Assembly (NCBI GenBank): GCA_036558125.1 | Contig: DATBGE010000026.1 | Coordinates: 1 to 64,000, forward strand | DNA from: DATBGE01 sp036558125 | GTDB taxonomy: Bacteria > Gemmatimonadota > Gemmatimonadetes > Gemmatimonadales > GWC2-71-9 | DNA length: 64,000 bases | Direction of reading: 5' to 3' | In this document: in pieces, positions 8,207-15,115 of the stretch | Layout: each line of letters starts with the position of its first letter | Numbering within the stretch: the stretch's first letter is position 1 | Position numbers and translations under genes: made by a program | The notes under the pieces: generated by a model | Databases searched by the model: none | The model's input: only the letters and a program-made list of their open reading frames with translations | What the model was told of the DNA's origin: nothing

Positions 8207-8949
8207 TGCGCACTCTCGTCTACGCCGCCAACTGGAAGATGCATCTCCCTCCGGGAGAGGCACGGGCTTTCGCCGCGACGTTTCTTGCCCGGACTCGGCC
8301 TCAGGAAGGCCGATCCTACTGGTTTTTCCCCTCGGCCGTGTCTCTCGAGGCCACCAGCACGGCGCTGAAGGGCCGTCCTGACATCAGCGTCGGCGCTCAG
8401 GACGTACACTGGGAAGCGAGGGGCGCCTTCACTGGGGCGACGTCGATCCAGCTGGCTAAAGGTGCCGGCGCGACCGGAGCCTTGGTGGGTCACTCGGAAC
8501 GACGACACGTCTTCGGCGAGACCGACGCGGAGACCCGCCGAAAGGTGCGGGCGCTTCTCGAGGCAGGATTGACCCCGATGTTGTGCGTCGGGGAAAAACT
8601 GGAAGAACGTGTTGCGCATGAGACGGAGGCCGTTGTTACCAGGCAGTTGACTGAAGGACTGCACAATCTCTCGCCCGCCGACCTGGCCCGAGTGCTGATC
8701 GCGTACGAACCGGTCTGGGCAATCGGCACCGGAAAGAATGCCACGCCTGAGGACGCCGCCGAGGTCCATCGATCGATTCGCGGCGTCCTGGCGAAGCTCG
8801 GCCTTGCCGGTCGGGCGACGCTGCTCTACGGCGGCAGCGTAAACAAGGGGAATGTTCTGGCCTTGGTGGCCCAGAATGAGATCGATGGGGTCCTGGTCGG
8901 GGGCGCGAGCCTCGATCCCGAAGGCTGGTCGGAGCTCGTTCAGCTGTGA
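8206..8949 (+). CDS. tpiA: Triosephosphate isomerase
   Basis: A 247-residue TIM barrel that interconverts dihydroxyacetone phosphate and glyceraldehyde 3-phosphate. The catalytic residues are visible: Lys in ANWKMH at the N-terminus, His in GHSERR, and Glu in AYEPVWAIGTG. LLYGGSV is the phosphate-binding loop. It shares a TGATG junction with pgk. The 51 bp to secG contain an imperfect direct repeat (GACGGCCCCT / GATGGCCCCCT) and no obvious terminator. Confidence 0.97.
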   Translation: MRTLVYAANWKMHLPPGEARAFAATFLARTRPQEGRSYWFFPSAVSLEATSTALKGRPDISVGAQDVHWEARGAFTGATSIQLAKGAGATGALVGHSERRHVFGETDAETRRKVRALLEAGLTPMLCVGEKLEERVAHETEAVVTRQLTEGLHNLSPADLARVLIAYEPVWAIGTGKNATPEDAAEVHRSIRGVLAKLGLAGRATLLYGGSVNKGNVLALVAQNEIDGVLVGGASLDPEGWSELVQL

Positions 8950-9000
8950 GAAGACGGCCCCTACCGACAAGATGGCCCCCTGATTAGCTTTGCGGCCGCT

Positions 9001-9393
9001 ATGTACTACCTGCTGCTGGTTCTGCTCATCGTTGACGGGCTGCTCCTCGCGGCCGTCGTACTGCTTCAGGCCGGGCAGGGAGGGGGTCTCGCCTCTCTGG
9101 GCGGAGGCACTACCGACCTCGTGGTGGGTGGTCGTCAGGCAGCCAATCTCCTCACGAAAATGAGCTGGATCTGCGGGGGCACCTTCCTGTTCCTCTCGCT
9201 GCTGCTGTCGATCGTCTCGCCGACCCGCAGCGGGGCCACGAGCGAAGTGCTCGAGCAGCTCCAGAACCAGCCGGCGCCAGCAGCGCCGGCGCCGATCCCT
9301 CTCGAAGGCGCGACGCCCACAACGCCCAGCAATGACGCGGCGGGCCAGGGATCACAGGCTCCGGCTCCGCAGCCCTCCAAGCCGGCACCGTAA
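9001..9393 (+). CDS. secG: Preprotein translocase subunit SecG
   Basis: A 130-residue inner-membrane SecG that assists the SecYE translocon. Two hydrophobic segments (about residues 1-22 and 52-72) flank the conserved cytosolic loop (LQAGQGGGLASLGGG). The C-terminal 45 residues are rich in Pro, Ala and Gln, longer than in E. coli-length SecG (about 110), and probably disordered. The tpiA-secG order is common in bacteria. Confidence 0.93.
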   Translation: MYYLLLVLLIVDGLLLAAVVLLQAGQGGGLASLGGGTTDLVVGGRQAANLLTKMSWICGGTFLFLSLLLSIVSPTRSGATSEVLEQLQNQPAPAAPAPIPLEGATPTTPSNDAAGQGSQAPAPQPSKPAP

Positions 9394-9433
9394 CTCGAGG
9401 CACTATGGAGAAGACATCGCGCGGGGTGACCGG

Positions 9434-10549
9434 ATGACCGATCGCCCCGCTTTCGTATTACTGGAGGACGGGACCTGGTATGCCGGCACGACTCCGCGAC
9501 CAGTCGACTCGGCGTTCGGAGAAGTGGTCTTCACCACGAACCTCAGTGGATATCAGGAGGTCTTCACCGACCCGAGTTACCTGGGACAGATCGTGGTCAT
9601 GACGGCGCCCATGATCGGCAACTACGGGATCAATCCCGACGACATGGAATCGGGTAAGCCGCAAGTGACCGGAGTCGTCGTCCGGGAGATGTCGCGCCAC
9701 GCGTCGAATTGGAGGTCCACGCGGCCGCTCGATGATTGGCTGGCTGAGTCTCGCATTCCGGTCATCGAGAACGTGGACACGCGGCGACTCACCCGGCACA
9801 TCCGTGAACGCGGAGCCATGCGTGGAGTAATTGCCGAGGGCAGGGAGCCCACGCCGCAGCTGACGCTGCAGCTGATGGACTCTCCTTCGATGAATGGGCT
9901 CGATCTGGCGTCCCGTGCCACGACCCCCAAGGCCTATCAAGAGGGGGATGGTCCGCTCATCGTGGCCTACGACTACGGCATGAAGCGCAACATCGCGCGG
10001 ATGCTGGCGGCGTCGGGCTGCCGGGTCTCGGTGGTTCCAGCGACGATGACCGCGAAGGAAGTACAGAAGTTGAAGCCGGCTGGGCTTTTCCTTTCAAATG
10101 GGCCTGGAGACCCGGCCGCGGTGGGCTATGCCATCAAGAACATCAAGGAATTGGCCGAATCGGGGCTACCCACTTTCGGCATTTGCCTCGGCCATCAGCT
10201 CCTCGGGCTCGCCTTCGGCGGTCAGACCGTCAAACTGCCCTATGGTCACCGGGGTGGGAACCATCCGGTGCGCGATCTCCGTACGGGACAAGTGCTTATA
10301 ACGTCGCAGAACCATGGATTTGCGGTTCAGGGTGAGCAGGGAGTCGTCCCGGGCGCGAGCGATTTGGAGATCACCCACGTCAATCTCAACGATGGAACCG
10401 TGGAAGGCATTCGGCACAAAGCACTTCCGGTCTTCGCCGTCCAATACCATCCGGAAGCCTCTCCAGGACCCCACGACGCCTACCCTCACTTTGCCGAATT
10501 CGTACGAATGATTGGCGGGTCACCCCGCCCGGATGGGCCAACCCCTTGA
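9434..10549 (+). CDS. carA: Carbamoyl-phosphate synthase small subunit (glutaminase)
   Basis: A 371-residue CarA. It hydrolyses glutamine and passes ammonia to CarB for carbamoyl phosphate, which feeds pyrimidines and arginine. The N-terminal CPSase domain starts at AFVLLEDGTWY. The class I glutamine amidotransferase nucleophile is in GICLGHQLLG, and the His-Glu pair is in QYHPEASPGP. I use ATG 9434. The upstream in-frame extension from 9332 runs inside secG. carB is not adjacent in this window. The stop codon overlaps the -35 element of the HU promoter. Confidence 0.96.
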   Translation: MTDRPAFVLLEDGTWYAGTTPRPVDSAFGEVVFTTNLSGYQEVFTDPSYLGQIVVMTAPMIGNYGINPDDMESGKPQVTGVVVREMSRHASNWRSTRPLDDWLAESRIPVIENVDTRRLTRHIRERGAMRGVIAEGREPTPQLTLQLMDSPSMNGLDLASRATTPKAYQEGDGPLIVAYDYGMKRNIARMLAASGCRVSVVPATMTAKEVQKLKPAGLFLSNGPGDPAAVGYAIKNIKELAESGLPTFGICLGHQLLGLAFGGQTVKLPYGHRGGNHPVRDLRTGQVLITSQNHGFAVQGEQGVVPGASDLEITHVNLNDGTVEGIRHKALPVFAVQYHPEASPGPHDAYPHFAEFVRMIGGSPRPDGPTP

Positions 10550-10574
10550 CAGTCAACGTGTAAGCTCGTAGTCT
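10546..10574 (+). promoter_or_regulatory. Probable promoter of the HU gene
   Basis: A perfect TTGACA at 10546-10551 is followed 17 bp later by TAGTCT at 10569-10574. The TTGACA overlaps the carA stop codon. The predicted start near 10581 leaves a leader of about 50 nt and a strong ribosome site (AGGGGGGA) before ATG 10634. Confidence 0.55.
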
Positions 10575-10633
10575 CTGATGCAGCCTTGCTGCTAGGGACC
10601 GAGCCGGGCATGAGACCCTCCAGGGGGGAACGC

Positions 10634-10966
10634 ATGACGAAGGCCGATCTCGTAGAACAGGTCACCGCCTCCATCGCGCGCACGGCGGGCCCCATGATTT
10701 CCAAGAAGGATTGCGCGAGAGTGGTCGACGCGTTCTTGGACGCGGTCAAGGAAGCACTTAAGAACCAGCACAACATAGAGGTACGCGGCTTCGGCACGTT
10801 CAAGATCCGGCGCCGGAAGACTCGCATGGCGAGAAATCCGCGCACTGGCGATCCGGTCGAAGTCGCAGCGCGTCCCGTGCCTGTGTTCAAGCCCAGCAAG
10901 GAGTTGCGGGCTTTGGTCGCGGACGAGACTGCGGAATCGGCTGATTCTCAGCCCCATTCCGAGTGA
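10634..10966 (+). CDS. hup: HU/IHF family DNA-binding protein
   Basis: A 110-residue nucleoid protein that bends and compacts DNA as a dimer. It starts TKADLVEQV. The family signature is present (GFGTFKIRRRKTRMARNPRT), with the NP that forms the intercalating beta-arm tip. The last 15 residues are an acidic tail (DETAESADS) absent from standard 90-residue HU. ATG 10634 has an AGGGGGGA ribosome site. The gene stands alone between its own promoter and a terminator, which suggests high monocistronic expression. Confidence 0.95.
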   Translation: MTKADLVEQVTASIARTAGPMISKKDCARVVDAFLDAVKEALKNQHNIEVRGFGTFKIRRRKTRMARNPRTGDPVEVAARPVPVFKPSKELRALVADETAESADSQPHSE

Positions 10967-10994
10967 CCTGAAGTCAGCGCCGTTAGGAAGTCAT

Positions 10995-11024
10995 GGGAGC
11001 CGGGACAGCCCGGCTCCCTTCGTT
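10995..11024 (+). terminator. Intrinsic terminator after HU
   Basis: GGGAGCCGGG at 10995-11004 pairs perfectly with CCCGGCTCCC at 11009-11018 across a 4-base loop. It is followed by TTCGTTT. It separates HU from the moa genes. Confidence 0.85.
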
Positions 11025-11060
11025 TCAGGGACTGGGTGGTCCCCGCCTCCGATAAGCGAT

Positions 11061-11066
11061 TATACT
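11061..11066 (+). promoter_or_regulatory. -10 element giving a probably leaderless moaD transcript
   Basis: TATACT at 11061-11066 ends 7 bp before the moaD ATG at 11074. Transcription would therefore begin at or within a base or two of the start codon. No ribosome-binding site precedes the ATG. There is no good -35 at 16-18 bp spacing, so the call rests on the -10 alone. Confidence 0.45.
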
Positions 11067-11073
11067 GCTCAGA

Positions 11074-11340
11074 ATGACTGCTTCGGTTGAGACTGTGACG
11101 GTGAAGGTGCTCCTGTTCGCGAGCTACGCCGACTGGATTGGGCGGGAAACCGTAGAGATTTCGTTGCCGGCTCCCGCGACAGTCGCCGATCTGGTTCGCC
11201 AGCTGCGGGACGAATTACCCCAGGCCAGCCGACTTCCAACCCGTCCTCTCACCGCTGTCAACGCGGTCCATGCGACAGCCGATTCTCCCCTTCGGGAGGG
11301 AGACGAAGTGGCTCTCCTCCCGCCCCTGGCTGGAGGGTGA
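11074..11340 (+). CDS. moaD: Molybdopterin synthase sulfur carrier subunit MoaD
   Basis: An 88-residue ubiquitin-like protein. Its C-terminal Gly-Gly is thiocarboxylated and donates sulfur to precursor Z. The sequence ends LLPPLAGG, the hallmark of the family. NAVHATADSPLREGDEVALLP is the conserved approach to that tail. moaE starts 1 bp after the stop, so the two synthase subunits are made together. The start appears leaderless. Confidence 0.93.
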   Translation: MTASVETVTVKVLLFASYADWIGRETVEISLPAPATVADLVRQLRDELPQASRLPTRPLTAVNAVHATADSPLREGDEVALLPPLAGG

Positions 11341-11341
11341 G

Positions 11342-11818
11342 ATGATCCATTCTTTTCTGACCGAACAGCGCCTCGATGTGACGTCGCTGCTGTCGAGTGT
11401 CGGCGCTTCCGATCGGGGCGGCATCGCATCCTTCGTCGGACTGGTCCGAGACCATCACGCCGGCCGGCAAGTGAAGCGCCTGGAGTATTCGGCTTATGCT
11501 CCGATGGCCGAAGCGGAATGCGCCGCGATTGTAGCCGAGGCGGAGACCAGGTGGCCGGTACGCGTTGCGCTCTCTCACCGGATCGGTACGCTCGAGGTTG
11601 GAGAAGCAGCGGTAGCGATCGCGGTGGCGGCGCCGCACCGGGGCGAGGCCTTCGAAGCATGCCGATTTGTGATCGAAGAGTTGAAGCGACGGGTACCGAT
11701 CTGGAAGCGTGAATGGTACGCCGATGGCAGCTCGGACTGGGTGAACCCAGTCGCGCCTCACGCGGCGACCGCGACCGAGCAGGTTGAGGTCGGATCCGCA
11801 GGGGGACGACATGGCTGA
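11342..11818 (+). CDS. moaE: Molybdopterin synthase catalytic subunit MoaE
   Basis: A 158-residue MoaE that inserts the two dithiolene sulfurs into cyclic pyranopterin monophosphate, using MoaD. Visible motifs are FVGLVRDHHAGR near the N-terminus, SHRIGTLEVGE in the middle and VPIWKREWYADG with the catalytic Lys. ATG 11342 has GGAGGGTGAG upstream, within the moaD stop. The in-frame start at 11270 lies inside moaD. The last 8 bp overlap moaA. Confidence 0.93.
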   Translation: MIHSFLTEQRLDVTSLLSSVGASDRGGIASFVGLVRDHHAGRQVKRLEYSAYAPMAEAECAAIVAEAETRWPVRVALSHRIGTLEVGEAAVAIAVAAPHRGEAFEACRFVIEELKRRVPIWKREWYADGSSDWVNPVAPHAATATEQVEVGSAGGRHG

Positions 11819-12881
11819 CGCTTTCGTGCCGACCAGTGTGTTGAACCGGCGAACGGTTCTGGTTGATCGGTTCAACCGCCCCCTTACGAGCCTTCGGATC
11901 TCGGTCACCGACCGCTGCAATATGCGGTGTGGGTATTGCATGCCCGAGGCCGACTACGCCTGGCTTCCACGCAGCTCCATTCTTTCCTTCGAAGAAGTCG
12001 ACCGGCTCGCCAGAATCTTCGCCAGCGTCGGAGTCCGCAAGATCCGGCTCACGGGCGGCGAGCCGCTGCTCCGTCATGGTCTTCCCGATCTGATCCGGCG
12101 AGTGGCCCGGCGTACCGAGCTGACCGATATCGCCCTGACGACCAATGGGATTCTGCTGGCGGCTCAGGCAAGCGAATTACGGGCAGCCGGATTGCAGCGG
12201 CTGACGGTCAGTCTCGACACGCTGCGACCGGAACGGATGCAGTCCTTCGCCCGGAGCCCCAAACACGGCGATGTCATCGCGGGGATCACCGCCGCTCGCG
12301 AAGCAGGATTTCCTCCCGTCAAGCTCAACAGCGTGATTGTGCGCGGCTACAACGACGACGAGCTGGAGGACCTGGTGGAGTTCGGGAATGTGATCGGCGC
12401 CGAAGTCCGGTTCATCGAATACATGGACGTTGGCGGGGCCACCGGATGGAGCATGGAGAAGGTGGTTTCGCGCCGGGAAATCCTCGATCGTCTCACCGCG
12501 CGCTACGGGCCCATTGAACCCTTGTTCAACGGGACCGACCCGGCCGCGCCGGCGGAGCGCTTCCGGCTCGGCGACGGTGCCACCGTCGGGATCATCGCCT
12601 CGACGACCCAGCCGTTCTGCCGCACCTGCGATCGCTCCCGCCTCACGGCCGACGGACACTTCCTCCTCTGCCTTTACGCTGACGAGGGAGTCGACCTGAG
12701 GGAACCGCTTAGGAGGGGCGCCACGGACGAAGAAATCCGGGAGCTGATCACCCAGGCCTGGGAGGAGCGCGACGATCGTGGTGCCGAGGTTCGGGCAGCG
12801 GAGCCGCATCGCGGAGCGTTGTATACGCTGACGAGCCTGCGCTCCGACCCCTTGCGGGAGATGCACACCCGGGGCGGCTAG
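11811..12881 (+). CDS. moaA: GTP 3',8-cyclase MoaA (radical SAM)
   Basis: A 356-residue enzyme for the first step of molybdenum cofactor synthesis, turning GTP into 3',8-cyclo-GTP. The radical-SAM cluster ligands are C36, C40 and C43 (CNMRCGYC). The C-terminal second cluster is CRTCDRSRLTADG plus a further Cys in LLCLYA. The protein ends RGG, the essential C-terminal double glycine. ATG 11811 follows GGGGGACGAC and overlaps moaE. An in-frame TTG at 11784 is less likely. A strong hairpin spans the stop codon. Confidence 0.96.
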   Translation: MADAFVPTSVLNRRTVLVDRFNRPLTSLRISVTDRCNMRCGYCMPEADYAWLPRSSILSFEEVDRLARIFASVGVRKIRLTGGEPLLRHGLPDLIRRVARRTELTDIALTTNGILLAAQASELRAAGLQRLTVSLDTLRPERMQSFARSPKHGDVIAGITAAREAGFPPVKLNSVIVRGYNDDELEDLVEFGNVIGAEVRFIEYMDVGGATGWSMEKVVSRREILDRLTARYGPIEPLFNGTDPAAPAERFRLGDGATVGIIASTTQPFCRTCDRSRLTADGHFLLCLYADEGVDLREPLRRGATDEEIRELITQAWEERDDRGAEVRAAEPHRGALYTLTSLRSDPLREMHTRGG

Positions 12882-12892
12882 CTGCCCCGGGT
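12867..12892. promoter_or_regulatory. GC-rich hairpin spanning the moaA stop, just before trmL
   Basis: ACCCGGGGC at 12867-12875 is the perfect reverse complement of GCCCCGGGT at 12884-12892. The 8-base centre can pair further. The hairpin covers the moaA stop codon and ends 7 bp before the trmL ATG. The following bases are CCCTCGC, not a T-run. It could limit read-through or sequester the trmL initiation region. A simple U-tract terminator is unlikely. Confidence 0.5.
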
Positions 12893-12899
12893 CCCTCGC

Positions 12900-13421
12900 A
12901 TGACGCTCCACGTCGCCCTGATCTGCCCGCAGATCCCCCCCAACACGGGGAACATCGCCCGGTTGTGTGTGGGGGCCGATGTGCCCCTGCATCTGATCGA
13001 GCCGCTCGGCTTCAGCCTGGAGGAGGCCGCGGTGCGGCGCGCCGGTATCGACCACTGGGAGAAGGTCGATCTCTGGGTCCATCCCAACTGGTTCCGCTTT
13101 CGTGATGCGATCAGCCGGGACCGTTGCCTCTATTTCTCGGCTAATGCCCAGCGGGATTACCGGGAGGCTCCTTTCAATTCGAACAGCGTCCTGGTCTTCG
13201 GCAATGAGACCGATGGCATGCCGGCCAAGATCCTGGAGAAACATCCGGAGCAGTGCTTCAAGATCCCGATGCCGGGGGACGTCCGGAGCCTCAATCTCGC
13301 GAATGCGGTCAGCGTGGTTCTCTACGAGGGACTTCGGAAGCTGGGAATTCCCGCTGAGCCGGAGAAGCGGGCACCGCGCCGCGGTCGGAGTCGGAGGCCT
13401 CGCCGCAAGAAATCGGGGTGA
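12900..13421 (+). CDS. trmL: tRNA (cytidine(34)-2'-O)-methyltransferase
   Basis: A 173-residue SPOUT-class methyltransferase that 2'-O-methylates the wobble base of some leucine tRNAs. CPQIPPNTGNIARLC at the N-terminus, VLVFGNETDGMP in the middle and MPGDVRSLNLANAVSVVLYE form the trefoil-knot SAM site. The C-terminal 20 residues are very rich in Arg and Lys, an addition that could aid RNA binding. It sits downstream of moaA but has no functional link to it that I can see. Confidence 0.92.
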   Translation: MTLHVALICPQIPPNTGNIARLCVGADVPLHLIEPLGFSLEEAAVRRAGIDHWEKVDLWVHPNWFRFRDAISRDRCLYFSANAQRDYREAPFNSNSVLVFGNETDGMPAKILEKHPEQCFKIPMPGDVRSLNLANAVSVVLYEGLRKLGIPAEPEKRAPRRGRSRRPRRKKSG

Positions 13422-13489
13422 CTCCCGCGGCCTACCCGCCTCTTCCTCTGAGCGCTAATTTCAGGCTTCACCTCGACTCCACAATCCCA

Positions 13490-14416
13490 ATGCTCAACAA
13501 GATTACCGTCGTCGGCGCTGGCAACGTGGGTGCAACCGCGGCCCAGCGCGTTGCCGAGAAGCAGTTGGCCCGCAGTGTCGTCATGGTGGACGTGATCGAA
13601 GGCGTCCCTCAAGGCAAGGCTCTCGACCAGTGGGAGTCGGCGCCGATCGAGGGGTTCGACACCCGGGTCATCGGCAGCAACGGATACGACGACGCGGCCG
13701 GATCCGAGCTCTTCATCGTGACGGCCGGCATCGCCCGGAAGCCCGGCATGAGCCGGGACGACCTGGTGAAGACGAACGCAGGGATCGTCGAGGCGGTGAG
13801 CCGGGAGATCAAGCGGGTCGCGCCGCAGTCGATAGTGATTGTGGTCTCCAACCCGCTCGACGTAATGTGCCATGTGGCGATGAAAGCGACGGGATTCCCG
13901 CGCGAGCGGGTCCTCGGCATGGCGGGGGTACTCGATACCGCCCGCTACCGCTCATTTCTGGCCGAAGCGCTCGACGTATCGGTGGAGGATATTCAGGCGA
14001 TGGTGCTGGGCGGTCACGGCGACACCATGGTCCCGCTTATCTCCTACACGACGGTCTCCGGCATACCCGTTACCCAGCTGATCGATCAGGCCAGACTGGA
14101 CGCGATTGTCACCCGGACCCGGAATGGCGGCGCTGAAATTGTGGCACTGCTCAAGACCGGCTCGGCCTACTACGCCCCCAGTGCTGCGGCAGTACAGATG
14201 GCCGAATCCATCGCGCTCGATAAGAAGCGGATTCTCCCCTGCGCCGCGTGGCTGCAGGGTGAGTACGGTCTGCGCGACGTTTTCTGCGGCGTACCCTGCA
14301 AGCTGGGCCGGAAGGGACTGGAGCAGATCGTCACGGTGAAGCTGTCGGATCAGGAAAAGACGGACCTGCACAAGTCCGCCGCGGCGGTCATGGATACGAT
14401 GAAGGCGTTGGGGTGA
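13490..14416 (+). CDS. mdh: Malate dehydrogenase (LDH-like type)
   Basis: A 308-residue NAD-dependent enzyme that oxidises malate to oxaloacetate. The Rossmann motif VVGAGNVGATAA is at the N-terminus. The active loop IARKPGMSRDDL has Arg where lactate dehydrogenases have Gln, indicating malate specificity. The catalytic His is in LGGHGDTMVP. ATG 13490 was chosen over an upstream in-frame start at 13418 that only adds spacer sequence. The stop overlaps the GTG of sdhC, tying two consecutive TCA steps in one transcript. Confidence 0.96.
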   Translation: MLNKITVVGAGNVGATAAQRVAEKQLARSVVMVDVIEGVPQGKALDQWESAPIEGFDTRVIGSNGYDDAAGSELFIVTAGIARKPGMSRDDLVKTNAGIVEAVSREIKRVAPQSIVIVVSNPLDVMCHVAMKATGFPRERVLGMAGVLDTARYRSFLAEALDVSVEDIQAMVLGGHGDTMVPLISYTTVSGIPVTQLIDQARLDAIVTRTRNGGAEIVALLKTGSAYYAPSAAAVQMAESIALDKKRILPCAAWLQGEYGLRDVFCGVPCKLGRKGLEQIVTVKLSDQEKTDLHKSAAAVMDTMKALG

Positions 14417-15072
14417 GCCGCCTCCTCGCCTTCTGGCGCTCCACGCTGGGCAAGAAGGTCGTGATGGGTGTTACCGGTCTCATCATGATCATCTGGCTGG
14501 TGCTCCATATGGCGGGGAACCTCCAGGCCTTCGCGGGCGCCGACAAGCTGAACGGATATGCGGCCCTGCTGCACGGGCCCGCCCACGAGCTGCTGCTGCT
14601 CAGCCGGGTCATTCTGCTGGCCGCCCTCATCCTGCACGTCATCGCCGCGACTCAGCTCACCGTGATGAGCCGCCAGGCCAGACCGGTTCAGTACGCCAAG
14701 AAAGTTCCGCAGGTCTCGACGATCGCATCACTGACGTTACGGTGGGGCGGGGTGCTGATCCTGGTTTTCCTGGTCTATCACCTCAGCCATTTCACCTGGG
14801 GCACGGCCCACCCTGATTTCATCGAAGGAAACGTCTACCACAACCTGATCGTCGGATTCCGCGACCCGCTGGTGGTCGTTTTCTACCTGATTGCGCTCGT
14901 GGCAGTCGGTCTCCACGTCTACCACGGTGCCTGGGCAAGTCTCCGATCGCTTGGCGTGGCTCGCCCATCACCCGATCCTCGACATCGCCCCATCGCCCTG
15001 GTTCTCGCGCTCCTCGTGTGGCTGGGCATGTCGGTGATTCCGGTGGCAGTGTGGTTTGGTTGGTTGAGGTAG
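14413..15072 (+). CDS. sdhC: Succinate dehydrogenase cytochrome b558 subunit
   Basis: A 219-residue membrane anchor with five hydrophobic segments. It belongs to the single-subunit, di-haem type of Bacillus and Wolinella. Candidate haem ligands are H32 (LVLHMAG), H75 (LILHVIA), H123 or H126 (VYHLSH) and H168 or H171 (LHVYH). There is no separate sdhD, which fits this type. Such anchors usually work with menaquinone, consistent with the mqn genes in this window. Confidence 0.92.
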   Translation: MSRLLAFWRSTLGKKVVMGVTGLIMIIWLVLHMAGNLQAFAGADKLNGYAALLHGPAHELLLLSRVILLAALILHVIAATQLTVMSRQARPVQYAKKVPQVSTIASLTLRWGGVLILVFLVYHLSHFTWGTAHPDFIEGNVYHNLIVGFRDPLVVVFYLIALVAVGLHVYHGAWASLRSLGVARPSPDPRHRPIALVLALLVWLGMSVIPVAVWFGWLR

Positions 15073-15076
15073 CGGG

Positions 15077-15097
15077 GAGTCTGGACTCTAGACTCAC
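15077..15097. repeat. Three degenerate heptamers between sdhC and sdhA
   Basis: The words GAGTCTG, GACTCTA and GACTCAC lie head to tail. GAGTCT at 15077-15082 and AGACTC at 15090-15095 also form a short palindrome. The array begins 4 bp after the sdhC stop and ends about 10 bp before the sdhA ribosome site (AAAGGA). Confidence 0.55.
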
Positions 15098-15115
15098 GAC
15101 AATAAAGGACGCCCG

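Noticed and set aside
8950..9000. Direct repeat GACGGCCCCT / GATGGCCCCCT before secG
   Set aside because: It is only about 11 bases, imperfect and present twice, which is plausible by chance in GC-rich DNA.
9434..10549. Expectation of an adjacent carB
   Set aside because: The gene after carA is HU with its own promoter. carB must lie elsewhere, which is common and not an anomaly.
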